A stretch of DNA of 37,598 bases. Origin: Candidatus Atribacteria bacterium (GTDB lineage: Bacteria; Atribacterota; Phoenicimicrobiia; Phoenicimicrobiales; Stramentimicrobiaceae). The stretch spans positions 1 to 37,598 of the forward strand of contig JAKQEP010000114.1 of assembly GCA_029556475.1 (NCBI GenBank), written 5' to 3'. The position numbers and the translations under genes were made by a program. Positions 1 through 8,948 of this stretch are shown piece after piece (within the stretch, counting starts at the first letter, position 1; the number at the start of each line of letters is the position of its first letter). The notes beneath the pieces were generated by a model. It made no database searches. It was not told the origin of the DNA and saw only the letters and a list, made by a program, of their open reading frames with translations.

Positions 1-1693
1 CCCCAATTATTTTTTTAATTTCTCCCACCTTAAGGTACTTGCGGCTCAGATCCACGCCCATCTTTTTTGTAATAGCTTCTGTGATCTCATCTTTGTAATC
101 AAAGACATACCAATTTTTCTCAAAGTAGCTTCCTGAGGCCCTGTTCAGGCTCTCTTTGATCTTAGTAATCAAATATTTGTTCGCCAGGTTAAACTCCAAT
201 AAGCGGGCAATGACAAGTGCTACAAAACAAATCAGGAAGTGAGCTCGAATATGATCATCCCTGGAGAGAAAAACCGGGCGGGTCTCAAGGTCGCTCTTGG
301 TTACCTTAAAAGCATCTTCAATACGCCAGAGCCCGCGGTAAATATCGATGATCTCCTTATCGGATTTTTCCCATTCGCTTGTAACAATGGCGTAGTAACC
401 GTCTAACTTTTCTTCCTCCTGTAATTTTTCCTCATCAAAGACGGGTTTTTGTTTTGTAGTCATGATCTCACCGGTCTTGGGATCAAAGACCAGGTTTCTA
501 ACATACCTGGCCGCACCATAGGAGATGGCCTTGTTGTACCTAGATGGGTTTTTAACCAAATCCCGTGCTTTCAAAAGCGCCGGCTCACGATCTGCTTTTG
601 CTCTACGATCATAGTCGGGGCTGTAAAACACCACCTGCTTTTCATCAATACGTATCTTCGTTCGACCACCTTTGGCATTGCTGACTGCAATTTCACGGGG
701 ATACAATCTGGACTTAATTTTGTAACCGTTGCCGAGGAGCTGGTAGCCGGAGGGATCTAAAACAAAGGCCTTTAATTCCTTGTTCCCACCACGAACTGTC
801 TGCGAATAGACGTATCCATCTCCCTTAGCCAGACAGAAAGCAATGTTGTCTGCGGTGTTAATCCCCCTGTCTGCGACGACTATGATTTTGCCGATCTCAT
901 AGTTTTTCTTTACCTGATCCAAAATTGGCATTAAGGTCAGGCAATCATTGGTGTTGCCCGGGAAAAGATCATACATGATCGGGATGCCCCTGGTGTCCAT
1001 CAATAGGCCCATCTGAACGAGAGGATCCGGGCGATGTTCTTTGCCCACACCCTTTTTCCTCAATTCATCTTCTTTGTCAATCTCAAAGTAGTAATTGGTG
1101 ACATCGTAGTAGACCAACTCAGTAGTTCTTCCATACTTATCCCTTATATGCTGGTGAAGATTCGTTTGGAGCCTGTCTTTAAAAGTAATCACCTGTGTCA
1201 GGCAGCGGTAGATATCATCTAGCGAAAAGTCGTTGTTCTCAAAGTAACGGTCTTTTTGCTCATATGTTTTCCTCTTGGATGCGGGGGCAAGAATCCGGGA
1301 GTAGATGAGCAGCTTCATGATGTTGTTTGTATTGAATTTAGATTTAAATGGTCTGGAGTTATTGCTAAAAAATGTATGAAGCCCCAGCTCGTGATAGAGC
1401 TTGCTCAGTGCAGCATAACCGATATTTTTTCTGTTGGCCTGAGAGCCAATCAAAGCCTCATTTGGATTGAAGATGACTTCTACCGGCTGGTTTTCCAGGG
1501 CTTGCACCTCATTCATCTCCACAATAACGGCCTTGAAATGGGCAACAGGATCTGGATAAATTATCTTAAGATCATCGAGATATCCAAGTGATTTAACAGT
1601 TTTATGCCTTACTTTTTTGGTTACCGGATCTCTGTATCCTTGAACAATTGATAGGTAAGCACGGCCATTACTTATACCTTTTCGCAGATTCAT
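1..1693 (-). CDS. IS1634-family DDE transposase, C-terminal end cut by window edge
   Basis: The reverse strand reads as one uninterrupted frame of 564 codons from ATG at 1693-1691. An ACCTCC block at 1700-1705 is its GGAGGT ribosome site, six bases upstream. The protein begins MNLRKGISNGRAYLSIVQ, as IS1634 transposases do. It has an Asp in the YYDVTNYYF segment, a second Asp in VVADRGINT, and a late Glu in YRGLWRIEDAFKVTK, which fits a DDE catalytic triad with an IS4-superfamily YREK-like block. The family transposes by cut-and-paste. No frameshift or stop is seen in the part present, so the gene may be intact. No stop codon is reached before base 1; family members are about 550-600 residues, so little is missing. 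Confidence 0.88.
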   Translation of the reverse strand, partial: MNLRKGISNGRAYLSIVQGYRDPVTKKVRHKTVKSLGYLDDLKIIYPDPVAHFKAVIVEMNEVQALENQPVEVIFNPNEALIGSQANRKNIGYAALSKLYHELGLHTFFSNNSRPFKSKFNTNNIMKLLIYSRILAPASKRKTYEQKDRYFENNDFSLDDIYRCLTQVITFKDRLQTNLHQHIRDKYGRTTELVYYDVTNYYFEIDKEDELRKKGVGKEHRPDPLVQMGLLMDTRGIPIMYDLFPGNTNDCLTLMPILDQVKKNYEIGKIIVVADRGINTADNIAFCLAKGDGYVYSQTVRGGNKELKAFVLDPSGYQLLGNGYKIKSRLYPREIAVSNAKGGRTKIRIDEKQVVFYSPDYDRRAKADREPALLKARDLVKNPSRYNKAISYGAARYVRNLVFDPKTGEIMTTKQKPVFDEEKLQEEEKLDGYYAIVTSEWEKSDKEIIDIYRGLWRIEDAFKVTKSDLETRPVFLSRDDHIRAHFLICFVALVIARLLEFNLANKYLITKIKESLNRASGSYFEKNWYVFDYKDEITEAITKKMGVDLSRKYLKVGEIKKIIG

Positions 1694-1850
1694 CGCAACA
1701 CCTCCATTTATGTTATAGTATATTATACCATAATCACTTACAATCACCAACTTCTTATCTCTAAATATTTGACAAAAAAATTAGCTTCTAACGCCTCATT
1801 TGAAGGGCTTTATTGGAAATCGGAACGACTAGGCTGCTGCAAAACTGGGG
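1..1850 (-). mobile_element. IS1634-family insertion sequence, one end only (cut by the window edge)
   Basis: A transposase gene fills 1-1693 on the - strand. The element continues past the left edge, so its far end and target duplication cannot be seen. The promoter-side end should lie between the transposase start and the promoter of the next gene at 1875. A GC-richer motif at 1832-1850 (GGCTGCTGCAAAACTGGGG) looks like a terminal inverted repeat, but this is inferred without the partner end. The element is visibly less AT-rich than its neighbours, which suggests acquisition from elsewhere. Confidence 0.6.
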
Positions 1851-1874
1851 GATTGTGATTATTCAAGAATTTGC

Positions 1875-1903
1875 TTGACACCAGTAAATATTGTTCCTAA
1901 TAT
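1875..1903 (+). promoter_or_regulatory. Sigma-70-type promoter for the C69 dipeptidase gene
   Basis: A perfect -35 box TTGACA (1875-1880) is followed after 17 bases by TAATAT (1898-1903), which matches four of six -10 positions. It lies about 80 bases upstream of the TTG start at 1983, and a GGAGG site at 1970-1974 serves that start. It begins just after the likely end of the insertion sequence, so the element may have landed close to this promoter or may supply part of it. Confidence 0.5.
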
Positions 1904-1982
1904 GGTGATTAATAAAAGAGAAAGGAGGCTATAGATAGCAGTTCTTATTATTCAAAAATATAGAATAAAGGAGGAGAATGAA

Positions 1983-3563
1983 TTGGATAATAGAATTAAA
2001 TTAAACTCAATATTTCGGATTTTAGTGATTGTAGTAGTATTAAGTTTTGTTACTTCCTTAACTGGCCTGGCAGATTGTACCACTGTATCGGTGGGAAAAT
2101 ATGCGTCTGCAAATGGTACCACCATTATTTCTTATAATTGTGATTGTGGAGGTTGTCCATTTGATGCCAGAATAGTTCCTGCTAAAGATTGGAAAGAAGG
2201 TGAGAAGGTCCAATTTACAGACTGGGGCGGAGAAATCCTGGGAGAAATTCCGCAGGTTCCCCATACTTTGCAATATCTTCAGGGATTGATGGCTGTAATT
2301 AATGAGAAAGGTGTTGCCGTGGGGGAGACAACCTGTCCCATTGATACCAGCACAGAATATGGAAAAGAAGTTGAAGAAGTAATGTTTAGCAGTGAAGGGT
2401 TTATTGATTATGGCACCTGCTTAACTGTTGTTTTAGAAAGAGCTTCAACAGCTAGAGAGGCAGTTGAGATATATGGAGATTTGATTGAAACCTATAAATG
2501 GGCACCGATAGAGGCGGAAACCATTAATTTTGCCGATGGTAATGAAGTCTGGATTTTTGAAGTTTATGGTCATGACCTCTGGTGTGCATTCAGGCTGGCA
2601 GATGATGAGGTCTTTGTATCAGCCAATGCTGCCAGAATAAGAGATATAGATTTTGATGATAAGGAAAACGTATTACATTCACCTAATATTATCTCTTTTG
2701 CAGTTGAAAAGGGATGGTATGATCCCAATTCAGGAAAGCCATTTCGCCCGGCAGATATCTATGCACCCAATAATAAGGTCTATTCTAATCGTAGAGTTTG
2801 GAGAGCTCTGGATTTAGTCGCACCCTCTTTAGGGTTAGGTCCACATGAAATTGAATATCCCCAAACAGTTGTACCTGATAAAAAATTAACAGTTCATGAC
2901 GTGTATAAGATTATGGGCGATTATTATCAGGGTACAGATTATGATTTAACACAAGGTCCGGCAGCCGGTCCCTGGGGAAATCCATTGCGGTATACTAATA
3001 AAGGCAATGGAGATTGGGAAAGAAGTATAAATATGCACCGAACCGCTTCTTTCCATATTACTGAAATAAATGAAAATTTACCTGACCCAATAAAAGGAGT
3101 TGCCTGGTTTGGCATTGGTGCCCCGGATAGCTCATATATAGTACCTCTTAGTGGCAGCATGTTCTCGTTGCCGGCGTGTTATCAGATTGGAGCAAAAGGT
3201 CAGCCTTTCAATAGAGAGTCACAGGGATGGGTGAGCCTGTATGTCCAGGAGATGACCACCTTACGTTACAATGAAGCAATACAGGACTTATACGCTTTTC
3301 GTGACCCTAAACTGGAAATGCTTTACCAGGTCGTTCCTTTAGTACAGGAAAAAGCAGCTGAATTATACGAATCAGAACCAGATGCCGCTTTAGCATTATT
3401 GCATAACTTCTATTACCAAAATGCCTTAGGTTTCTTTGAATCCTGGAGAGAATTAGGGGATATGTTATTAGGTAAATATGCTATGGGTTACCGATTTTTC
3501 CGGGATGCTCCTTATCCGGAGTGGTGGAATGAATTTATAGGCTTTGGCCCTGTAGTAAGATAA
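1983..3563 (+). CDS. Secreted C69-family dipeptidase (Ntn hydrolase)
   Basis: This 526-residue protein matches peptidase family C69, whose members are dipeptidases of the N-terminal-nucleophile fold. Residues 1-10 are polar and basic, about 11-29 form a hydrophobic signal segment, and Cys32 in LADCTTVSVG is the expected nucleophile, exposed when the leader is removed. The start is TTG at 1983, eight bases after GGAGG (1970-1974); the ATG at 1978 is in another frame. Just after the nucleophile is a cysteine-rich stretch (NCDCGGCPFDARIVPA) where the family usually has an Asn-Asp-Asp-type sequence, which is unusual. The C-terminal half (WFGIGAPDSSYIVPL) is typical of the family. It probably cleaves peptides outside the cytoplasm for amino-acid scavenging. 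Substrate is not predictable. Confidence 0.85.
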   Translation: MDNRIKLNSIFRILVIVVVLSFVTSLTGLADCTTVSVGKYASANGTTIISYNCDCGGCPFDARIVPAKDWKEGEKVQFTDWGGEILGEIPQVPHTLQYLQGLMAVINEKGVAVGETTCPIDTSTEYGKEVEEVMFSSEGFIDYGTCLTVVLERASTAREAVEIYGDLIETYKWAPIEAETINFADGNEVWIFEVYGHDLWCAFRLADDEVFVSANAARIRDIDFDDKENVLHSPNIISFAVEKGWYDPNSGKPFRPADIYAPNNKVYSNRRVWRALDLVAPSLGLGPHEIEYPQTVVPDKKLTVHDVYKIMGDYYQGTDYDLTQGPAAGPWGNPLRYTNKGNGDWERSINMHRTASFHITEINENLPDPIKGVAWFGIGAPDSSYIVPLSGSMFSLPACYQIGAKGQPFNRESQGWVSLYVQEMTTLRYNEAIQDLYAFRDPKLEMLYQVVPLVQEKAAELYESEPDAALALLHNFYYQNALGFFESWRELGDMLLGKYAMGYRFFRDAPYPEWWNEFIGFGPVVR

Positions 3564-3596
3564 AATAAAATAGTTGATATATTAACTGATGAACGG

Positions 3597-3641
3597 AGAA
3601 TTGGGGTTCGCCTATCAAGGTTTGACCCCAATTCTATAATT
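3597..3641 (+). terminator. Hairpin after the dipeptidase gene, probable terminator
   Basis: AGAATTGGGGT (3597-3607) is exactly complementary to ACCCCAATTCT (3625-3635), giving an 11-bp stem with a 17-base loop, followed by TATAATTT. The stem is strong but the T tract is weak, so it could also be a bidirectional hairpin or an RNA-stabilising structure. Confidence 0.5.
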
Positions 3642-3675
3642 TAAATTATAATATATTTAAAAAGGTAGGATAGAA

Positions 3676-4125
3676 ATGGATATCAGATATACACATACTA
3701 ATTTGGTGGCAAAAGATTGGAAAAAATTGGCAAAGTTCTATATCGATGTCTTTAATTGCAAACCGAAGCCTCCCGAAAGAGATTTATCCGGAGAATGGTT
3801 AGATCGGCTAACCGGAATTAATTCAGCACACATAAGAGGTATACATCTCTTGTTGCCTGGCTTTGAAAATGGGGGTCCTACACTGGAAATATTCCAGTAC
3901 AATGTTTCTATTTCTGATATTGGCAGGAAGATTAACAGAGAAGGATTTGCCCATATTGCCTTTGCAGTCGACGATGTGGAGGAATGTCTGGCTAAATTGA
4001 AAGAAAATGGTGGAACAACAGTTGGGGAAGCGGTTACCGGGCATATGGATGGGGGAAAGACCATACATGTAGTATATGGTAAAGACCCTGAAGGCAATAT
4101 AATTGAAATACAAAAATGGAGTTAA
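3676..4125 (+). CDS. VOC (glyoxalase/bleomycin-resistance) family protein
   Basis: The 149-residue product has the paired beta-alpha-beta-beta-beta layout of the vicinal oxygen chelate superfamily. It starts MDIRYTHTNLVAKDWKKLAKFY, with a conserved His for metal binding near residue 7. It continues through THE LEIFQYN segment with a Glu, a second module (HIAFAVDDVEECLAKLKENG), and ends DPEGNIIEIQKW, whose Glu is the usual last metal ligand. A GGTAGG ribosome site precedes the ATG. Family members include glyoxalases, dioxygenases, epimerases and resistance proteins; nothing nearby selects between them. It probably forms its own short transcript after the hairpin at 3597-3635. Confidence 0.8.
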   Translation: MDIRYTHTNLVAKDWKKLAKFYIDVFNCKPKPPERDLSGEWLDRLTGINSAHIRGIHLLLPGFENGGPTLEIFQYNVSISDIGRKINREGFAHIAFAVDDVEECLAKLKENGGTTVGEAVTGHMDGGKTIHVVYGKDPEGNIIEIQKWS

Positions 4126-4209
4126 ATTTGTAATTATATTCCTGCTTCAGGTATAGCATCCTGATACCAAATCCACAATGAAATATAGGTAGAAAAAACA
4201 GGTGAAGCT

Positions 4210-5367
4210 TTGTTAGAAAAACGGAAGACAAATATATTTTTAGGGGCAAGGGCTATAAAGACTGGTATAGCGGTTACTTTGTCCCTTTTTTTATCACAGT
4301 ATGTACCATACTCTTTGCCGCTTCTGGCTGGAGTAGCTGCCATTATCTGTATTCAGCCTAGTATTACGGTGGGAATTCAAAAGGGATTGATCAGAATCAA
4401 AGCAACTATTTTAGGTGGTCTATTCGGTTTAATGTTTCATTATATTTTTGGCAATAACTTATTTGCCATTGGTGCTGGAGTAAGTGTAACTCTTTGGATT
4501 TGCCATCATTTAAAGTGGGAAGAGGGATTATCATTAGCTTCCTTAATTGTGATGGCTGTTATGATGAGGATTTCCGGGGAAGCTTTGCCTTATGCTGCAG
4601 GGCGGGTTATTAGCACTTTGATTGGAATTATTATCGCTACTTTAACTAATATTGTAATTGTGCCACCACGGCATCGAATAACTTTTAGAGAAGAGATGCA
4701 TTCCTTAACAGAAAGCTTCCCCAATCTTTATCTAAAGACAGTTGAAGCCTATACCCAAAATAGACCAGATCTTGCCAAAGAAGTTGGAGCAGAATTAAAA
4801 GATATTCAAACAGGAATAACAAGTTTGCGTCAGAAACTTAAACATTTACAGGTTGGAATACAGACACCACTGGGCAATCTATTAGAGGGCATAGAATTAG
4901 AAGAATATCTTTTGTTTGATCGTGGTGTGCATTCTTTGGTAGATATAGTTGCCAAACTTGAGGATTTAGTTATTGTTACTCAAAGATGTTATGAAAGAAG
5001 TAGAGAACTGAAAAAGCAAGAAATAATTAGTGATTCATATTATTTGTCAAAAGAATTTACTGACCTGAGATCCGTTCTGAAGGATTTAGCCCAGACATTA
5101 GGTCATTTGCATGTCTGTATATTTAATGCTATAGGAGAGCAGAGAGGAGTTTTAATAACACAGATATGTCAGTATACTGATAATGTAAATAAACTGAAAG
5201 AATTATCGCGTCAATGTCTTAAATATTGGGGAATTGAATATATAGAGAAAATGGATATCTATTATTTTATGTCAACATATAGGATTATCTTTGATTTGGA
5301 AGAGATAGCCACTGCCCTTACTGACCTGGCTCAGGCTATAGTTGGGAATATTGAGTCTGATAATTAA
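4210..5367 (+). CDS. Aromatic acid exporter family (FUSC/DUF939-like) membrane protein
   Basis: The 385-residue protein has an N-terminal membrane half of about residues 10-155 with five or six hydrophobic segments, and a C-terminal cytoplasmic half of about 230 residues rich in charged helices. This is the layout of the ArAE_1/FUSC-like group, related to AaeB and YhfK-type proteins. Typical features are GARAIKTGIAVTLSLFL at the N-terminus, the repeated IQPSITVGIQKG segment, and the RVISTLIGIIIA helix. Start is TTG at 4210 with AGGTGA just upstream. These proteins are thought to export aromatic acids or similar weak acids, but few are characterised and the substrate here is unknown. Confidence 0.75.
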   Translation: MLEKRKTNIFLGARAIKTGIAVTLSLFLSQYVPYSLPLLAGVAAIICIQPSITVGIQKGLIRIKATILGGLFGLMFHYIFGNNLFAIGAGVSVTLWICHHLKWEEGLSLASLIVMAVMMRISGEALPYAAGRVISTLIGIIIATLTNIVIVPPRHRITFREEMHSLTESFPNLYLKTVEAYTQNRPDLAKEVGAELKDIQTGITSLRQKLKHLQVGIQTPLGNLLEGIELEEYLLFDRGVHSLVDIVAKLEDLVIVTQRCYERSRELKKQEIISDSYYLSKEFTDLRSVLKDLAQTLGHLHVCIFNAIGEQRGVLITQICQYTDNVNKLKELSRQCLKYWGIEYIEKMDIYYFMSTYRIIFDLEEIATALTDLAQAIVGNIESDN

Positions 5368-5703
5368 AAAATATTTTTGCCATTGTTATATTTCTGGCTA
5401 TTTCAAAGTACTCCATGATTGTTAAAGAAGCAGGGATAATGATTTCTGCTTTGAACTCACTTTGCTATTTTTTCCCCATTTTAATCATAACTTGTGACAA
5501 TGACAAGAATCAGCTAAAGATAAGAAGTAAGAGGCAAAGAACATTCAATTGAAAGAATGAGATAAAAATATTCCAGCGATTGTCAAATGAGAGATTGTAT
5601 ACCACAAAATCCAAAGTTTTTAATAATGAATAGCTTTTTGGTATAATTATAGAACATAAAATATTCAGATAGATCGCTATCAATAAAGAAGGATGTAATA
5701 AAA
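5368..5703 (+). promoter_or_regulatory. 336-base intergenic gap with a -10-like box near its end
   Basis: No convincing coding frame is seen in this AT-rich gap. TATAAT at 5642-5647 lies about 57 bases before the methyltransferase ATG and is the best promoter candidate, although the -35 position (TTTAAT at 5619-5624) is poor. GAAGGA at about 5688-5693 is the ribosome site of the next gene. Confidence 0.35.
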
Positions 5704-6459
5704 ATGAAATGGAAAGCCTACAATGAACTTGCCTGGACTGATAAAATCTTAGCTCCCCCTGATAACTACCGGGAAGAGACATCATTTTATATCAAGATTT
5801 TGAATAAAATATTGTCAAAAGAAATGAGCAAACAACCTAGTACAATGCTCCATTTGGGTTGCGGTGCAGGAGCGCATGACTATCATTTTAAAAGATACTT
5901 TCAAATAACCGGAGTAGATATCAGTGAGGGAATGCTCACAATAGCCAGAGAGAGGAATCCTCAAGTAAAATACATCAAAGGAGATATGCGAGCGGTTAAT
6001 CTCAACCGGAAATATGATATAGTCATTATCCCGGATTCTATTATGTACATGGTAACACTTACTGACTTAAGAGAAGCTATCAGTAATGCAGTCTGTCATT
6101 TAAAAACCGATGGTGCCCTTCTAGTAACCGCTCATACTAAAGAAGATTTTCAGAACAATAATTTTGTCTATTCTGGTGAAAAGGGCGATATTCATGTTAC
6201 GGTATTTGAAAATAATTATATTGTGTCAGAAACAATCTATGAGGCAGCAATGACTTACCTGATTCGTCAGAATGGTAAACTGAAAATTTACAACGAGGTC
6301 CATACCCTTGGACTGTATCCTTATAACACCTGGCAGAATATTTTTAAAGAAAATAACTTGAAGATAAGCCAGGTAGATATGAATCATCTTTATGACCAAT
6401 ATCTGTTAGAAGATGGTCAGTATAAATTGAAAATATTTTCCGGCATTCTGAAGAAGTAA
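5704..6459 (+). CDS. Class I SAM-dependent methyltransferase
   Basis: The 251-residue protein carries a Rossmann methyltransferase core. Motif I is LHLGCGAGAHD (about residues 48-58). It is followed by the acidic ribose-binding residue in ITGVDISEGML, then a KGDMRAV segment for adenine binding, and VIIPDSIMYM as the motif IV region. After the core, the C-terminal third (about 160-251) is beta-rich and resembles methyltransferases with a small substrate-capping domain. The target molecule cannot be inferred. The next gene, 68 bases downstream, encodes a toroid repeat protein, and the two may share a transcript. Confidence 0.8.
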   Translation: MKWKAYNELAWTDKILAPPDNYREETSFYIKILNKILSKEMSKQPSTMLHLGCGAGAHDYHFKRYFQITGVDISEGMLTIARERNPQVKYIKGDMRAVNLNRKYDIVIIPDSIMYMVTLTDLREAISNAVCHLKTDGALLVTAHTKEDFQNNNFVYSGEKGDIHVTVFENNYIVSETIYEAAMTYLIRQNGKLKIYNEVHTLGLYPYNTWQNIFKENNLKISQVDMNHLYDQYLLEDGQYKLKIFSGILKK

Positions 6460-6527
6460 ATTAGAGTCAATAAAACACTCATCAAGAAATAATATTGAAA
6501 ATGTTCTAATTTATTGAAGGATTAATT

Positions 6528-7499
6528 ATGATTAACTGGAAATCTTATTTAAAGGCAAATATAATTTCCTGGCTTTTAGAAGAAGATAATCCATCAGTAC
6601 GGTATTTTACTTTGATAGATTTATTGGAAAAGCCTAAATATAATCTTGAGCTGATTCAAACAAGAAAAGACATACTACAAAGAGGTATAGTTCCTGTTAT
6701 TTTTTCTAGACAACAAGAAGAAGGATATTGGGGAGAAGAAGAAAAATACTATACCAATAAATACAGGGGAACAGTTTGGCAATTATTGATTCTGGCAGAG
6801 TCAGGAATAGAAAAAGAAGATGATGCTAGGGTGGAAAAAGCCTGCAAGTTTATCCTGGAACATGCTCAGGATAAAAAGCGTTATGGATTTTCAGTCTATC
6901 ATAGTGCTAAAGCCGGAGGAGGCAGATCCAATAGTGTGATACCATGCCTTACCGGTAATATGGTTTTTAGCCTTATTAGGTTAGGTTTTTATGCTGATGA
7001 AAGAGTTCAAAAAGCAATTCAGTGGATAATAACCTATCAACGCTTTGATGATGGAAATTACCGGTTACCGGATGATTGGCCTTATGATAAGTCAGATCTG
7101 GGCTGCTGGGGAAAACATTCTTGTCATATGGGAGTCGTGAAGACATTGAAAGCTTTGGCAGAAATTCCTATTAATTTAAAGAATGAGGAAATAAATAGAA
7201 CAATTGAAATAGCAGTAGATTATTTACTTAAACACCATATTTACAAGAAAAGCCACGATTTGAAGAAAATAGCAAAACCAGGGTGGCTTCGCCTGGGATT
7301 TCCCCTAATGTATCAGACTGATATTCTTGAGATTTTAGAAATATTAACTAAATTAGGTTATCGAGATAACAGAATGCAGGATGCCATAGATATCCTGATT
7401 TCCAAACAGGATAACCAGGGAAAGTGGATAATGGAAAATACCTTTAACGACCGCTTTCTGGTAAATATTGAAAAAAAAGAAAGCCTAGTAAATGGTTGA
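6528..7499 (+). CDS. Prenyltransferase/squalene-oxidase-like alpha-toroid repeat protein
   Basis: The 323-residue protein is almost all alpha-helical and contains repeats with the QW-like pattern of the terpenoid cyclase/prenyltransferase toroid fold, such as GIVPVIFSRQQEEGYWGEEE, AIQWIITYQRFDDGNYRLP and AIDILISKQDNQGKWIM. It opens with a conserved family start, ISWLLEEDNPSVRYFTLIDLLEK. Homologues are often mislabelled as nitrogen-fixation protein NifH, but there is no P-loop or iron-sulfur cysteine pair here. A catalytic DXDD motif of squalene cyclases is not evident, so it may be a binding or scaffold protein rather than a cyclase. The ATG at 6528 follows GAAGG (6516-6520). Confidence 0.7.
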   Translation: MINWKSYLKANIISWLLEEDNPSVRYFTLIDLLEKPKYNLELIQTRKDILQRGIVPVIFSRQQEEGYWGEEEKYYTNKYRGTVWQLLILAESGIEKEDDARVEKACKFILEHAQDKKRYGFSVYHSAKAGGGRSNSVIPCLTGNMVFSLIRLGFYADERVQKAIQWIITYQRFDDGNYRLPDDWPYDKSDLGCWGKHSCHMGVVKTLKALAEIPINLKNEEINRTIEIAVDYLLKHHIYKKSHDLKKIAKPGWLRLGFPLMYQTDILEILEILTKLGYRDNRMQDAIDILISKQDNQGKWIMENTFNDRFLVNIEKKESLVNG

Positions 7500-7555
7500 C
7501 CTTAAAGGCTTTGACAGTGTTGAAAAGATATTTTATGTGAGTATTAAGGAATTAT

Positions 7556-8023
7556 ATGCGGGATAATAAATTTATTACAGTTGATCGAGGAGGGATGCTT
7601 ACTGAAGAACAGCATCGAAAAATAATTAAATGGGCTAGCATATGTTCGAAACATGTATTATCACTTGTTAAAGGAAATATTGATCAGAGACTGACATTGG
7701 CTTTATTTGTTGCCAAAGAATGGGAAGAAGGTAAAATAGCAACAGGTGAGGCTAGAAAAGCTTCCGTAAATGCGCATACCATAGCTCGGGAATCTTCTGA
7801 TCCGGTTGCAAGAGCAGTGGCCCGTTCTGTCGGACATGCAGTGGCAACTGCACATATGGCTGACCATTCAATAGGGGCAGCATTATATGCTAGAAGAGCT
7901 ATAAAATTCACAGGCAAATCAGAAGATACTGAGCGCCAATGGCAAATTGAACAAATACCAAGGGAAATAAAAAGTATTATTATTACAATGATGGAAGAAA
8001 AAGAGAAGCATTTTAAAACATGA
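7556..8023 (+). CDS. Putative immunity protein, Imm5-like family
   Basis: This 155-residue helical protein resembles the Imm5-like family. The recognisable core is WASICSKHVLSLV near the start, then a long Ala-rich helical stretch with RLTLALFVAKEWEEGK, REARK-like and HAVATAHMADHSIGAALYARRAI elements. The family name comes from proteins found next to polymorphic toxins, but many members are solitary, and no toxin gene is seen within this window. A role in protection is therefore only a family-based guess. No strong GGAGG lies upstream; AAGGAATT at about 7547-7554 is the closest match before the ATG at 7556. Confidence 0.6.
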   Translation: MRDNKFITVDRGGMLTEEQHRKIIKWASICSKHVLSLVKGNIDQRLTLALFVAKEWEEGKIATGEARKASVNAHTIARESSDPVARAVARSVGHAVATAHMADHSIGAALYARRAIKFTGKSEDTERQWQIEQIPREIKSIIITMMEEKEKHFKT

Positions 8024-8047
8024 ATAATCTTCAGAAATTAAATTGAA

Positions 8048-8310
8048 ATGTTAAGAAAATATATCATAGATGTCGATAATATTCTATCATTAGATTTATA
8101 AAAAAATACTCATCACAGATTGTATTTATTGATTCTGTATTACAACCTTCCAAACAAATATCAAATATAACTCTATTATTTAGCTCAAAAGATGAAGAAA
8201 AAAATAATGCAACGGTTTTGAAAAAATATTTAGAAACATTAGAGTATGATAATTAACCAGAGATTAGTGATTTAAAGATATTAATTAAATTGGAACAAGA
8301 TACTCTTTAA
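8048..8310 (+). pseudogene. Decayed coding sequence (frameshift plus stop), function unknown
   Basis: ATG at 8048 opens a 17-codon frame (MLRKYIIDVDNILSLDL). A single-base shift near 8090 would join it to a second frame starting around 8092 and running to TAA at 8254. That frame reads FIKKYSSQIVFIDSV...SNITLLFSSKDEEKNN...LKKYLETLEYDN. The same frame continues past that stop as PEISDLKILIKLEQDTL to TAA at 8308. The composition looks protein-like and there is no sign of a rearrangement, so this reads as a small gene eroded by a frameshift and a nonsense change. No family was recognised. It occupies most of the 412-base gap between the Imm5-like gene and the lipoprotein gene. Confidence 0.35.
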
Positions 8311-8435
8311 GTAATTACTCGATTATATTCAATAAATAAGAGTACATTAATGTTAAAAATTGTCATCTAAAGAAAATATGTATATATATTCAAGAAAATA
8401 AAAATAATTTTAGTTAAAACAAAGGATTCAAAAAT

Positions 8436-8831
8436 ATGAAGAGAATGTTTGTGTTATCAGTATTATTAATTATTTTTTTTGTTTCAGGGTGTGCTAATAA
8501 CATACCATTACTAACACTTTCTAATGTCGAATGGTACACTACTACTGAAACTATTGGCAAATTGACCTTTGGGTATGTTCACCTTAGCTTGAGTGGAGCT
8601 ACAGATGGAGAAAGAGTTACTGTAATGACCTATGGAGATGGATTAATATCAGAGGAAGAGTTAATATTAACTGATGATAAAAAATTTAATCAGGATATTA
8701 TTATTAAGTTTACTCACTCAGCTGATAGTGAACCCAGGGTTTATAGCACTGTAGTCACTGCTTATAATGGTACTATTCAGAAAAAGATTGACCTTGTAAG
8801 TCAAAAATTATCATTTATTATTGAAGAATAA
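8436..8831 (+). CDS. Small predicted lipoprotein, unknown function
   Basis: The 131-residue product begins with two basic residues (KR), a hydrophobic stretch and a lipobox, FVSGC, with Cys19 as the lipidated residue. This predicts an envelope-anchored lipoprotein. The mature part (about 110 residues) is rich in Thr, Ser and beta-forming residues and looks like one beta-sandwich domain, but no family is recognised. AAAGGA at about 8421-8426 precedes the ATG. It stands alone, with the decayed gene upstream and a radical SAM gene downstream. Confidence 0.7.
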   Translation: MKRMFVLSVLLIIFFVSGCANNIPLLTLSNVEWYTTTETIGKLTFGYVHLSLSGATDGERVTVMTYGDGLISEEELILTDDKKFNQDIIIKFTHSADSEPRVYSTVVTAYNGTIQKKIDLVSQKLSFIIEE

Positions 8832-8948
8832 GATCTGTATTAAAAAAAAAGAATAGAGTGTGCAACAGCTAGAGTATAGAAGATTTTTTTAAATGCAGCA
8901 GTATTTAAAGACCTTTTCTAAAGAGTAGTTGAATTAAAAGGATTCTTA

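Noticed and set aside
449-1591. Open frames on the + strand under the transposase
   Set aside because: They lie across a long - strand frame with clear DDE transposase features and a ribosome site, and they show no family features of their own.
2060-2080. Lipobox reading of the dipeptidase leader (LADC)
   Set aside because: Asp just before Cys does not fit a lipobox, and the Cys is the expected Ntn nucleophile.
6528-7499. Nitrogen-fixation NifH label sometimes given to this family
   Set aside because: No P-loop, no cluster cysteines and a toroid-repeat pattern instead.
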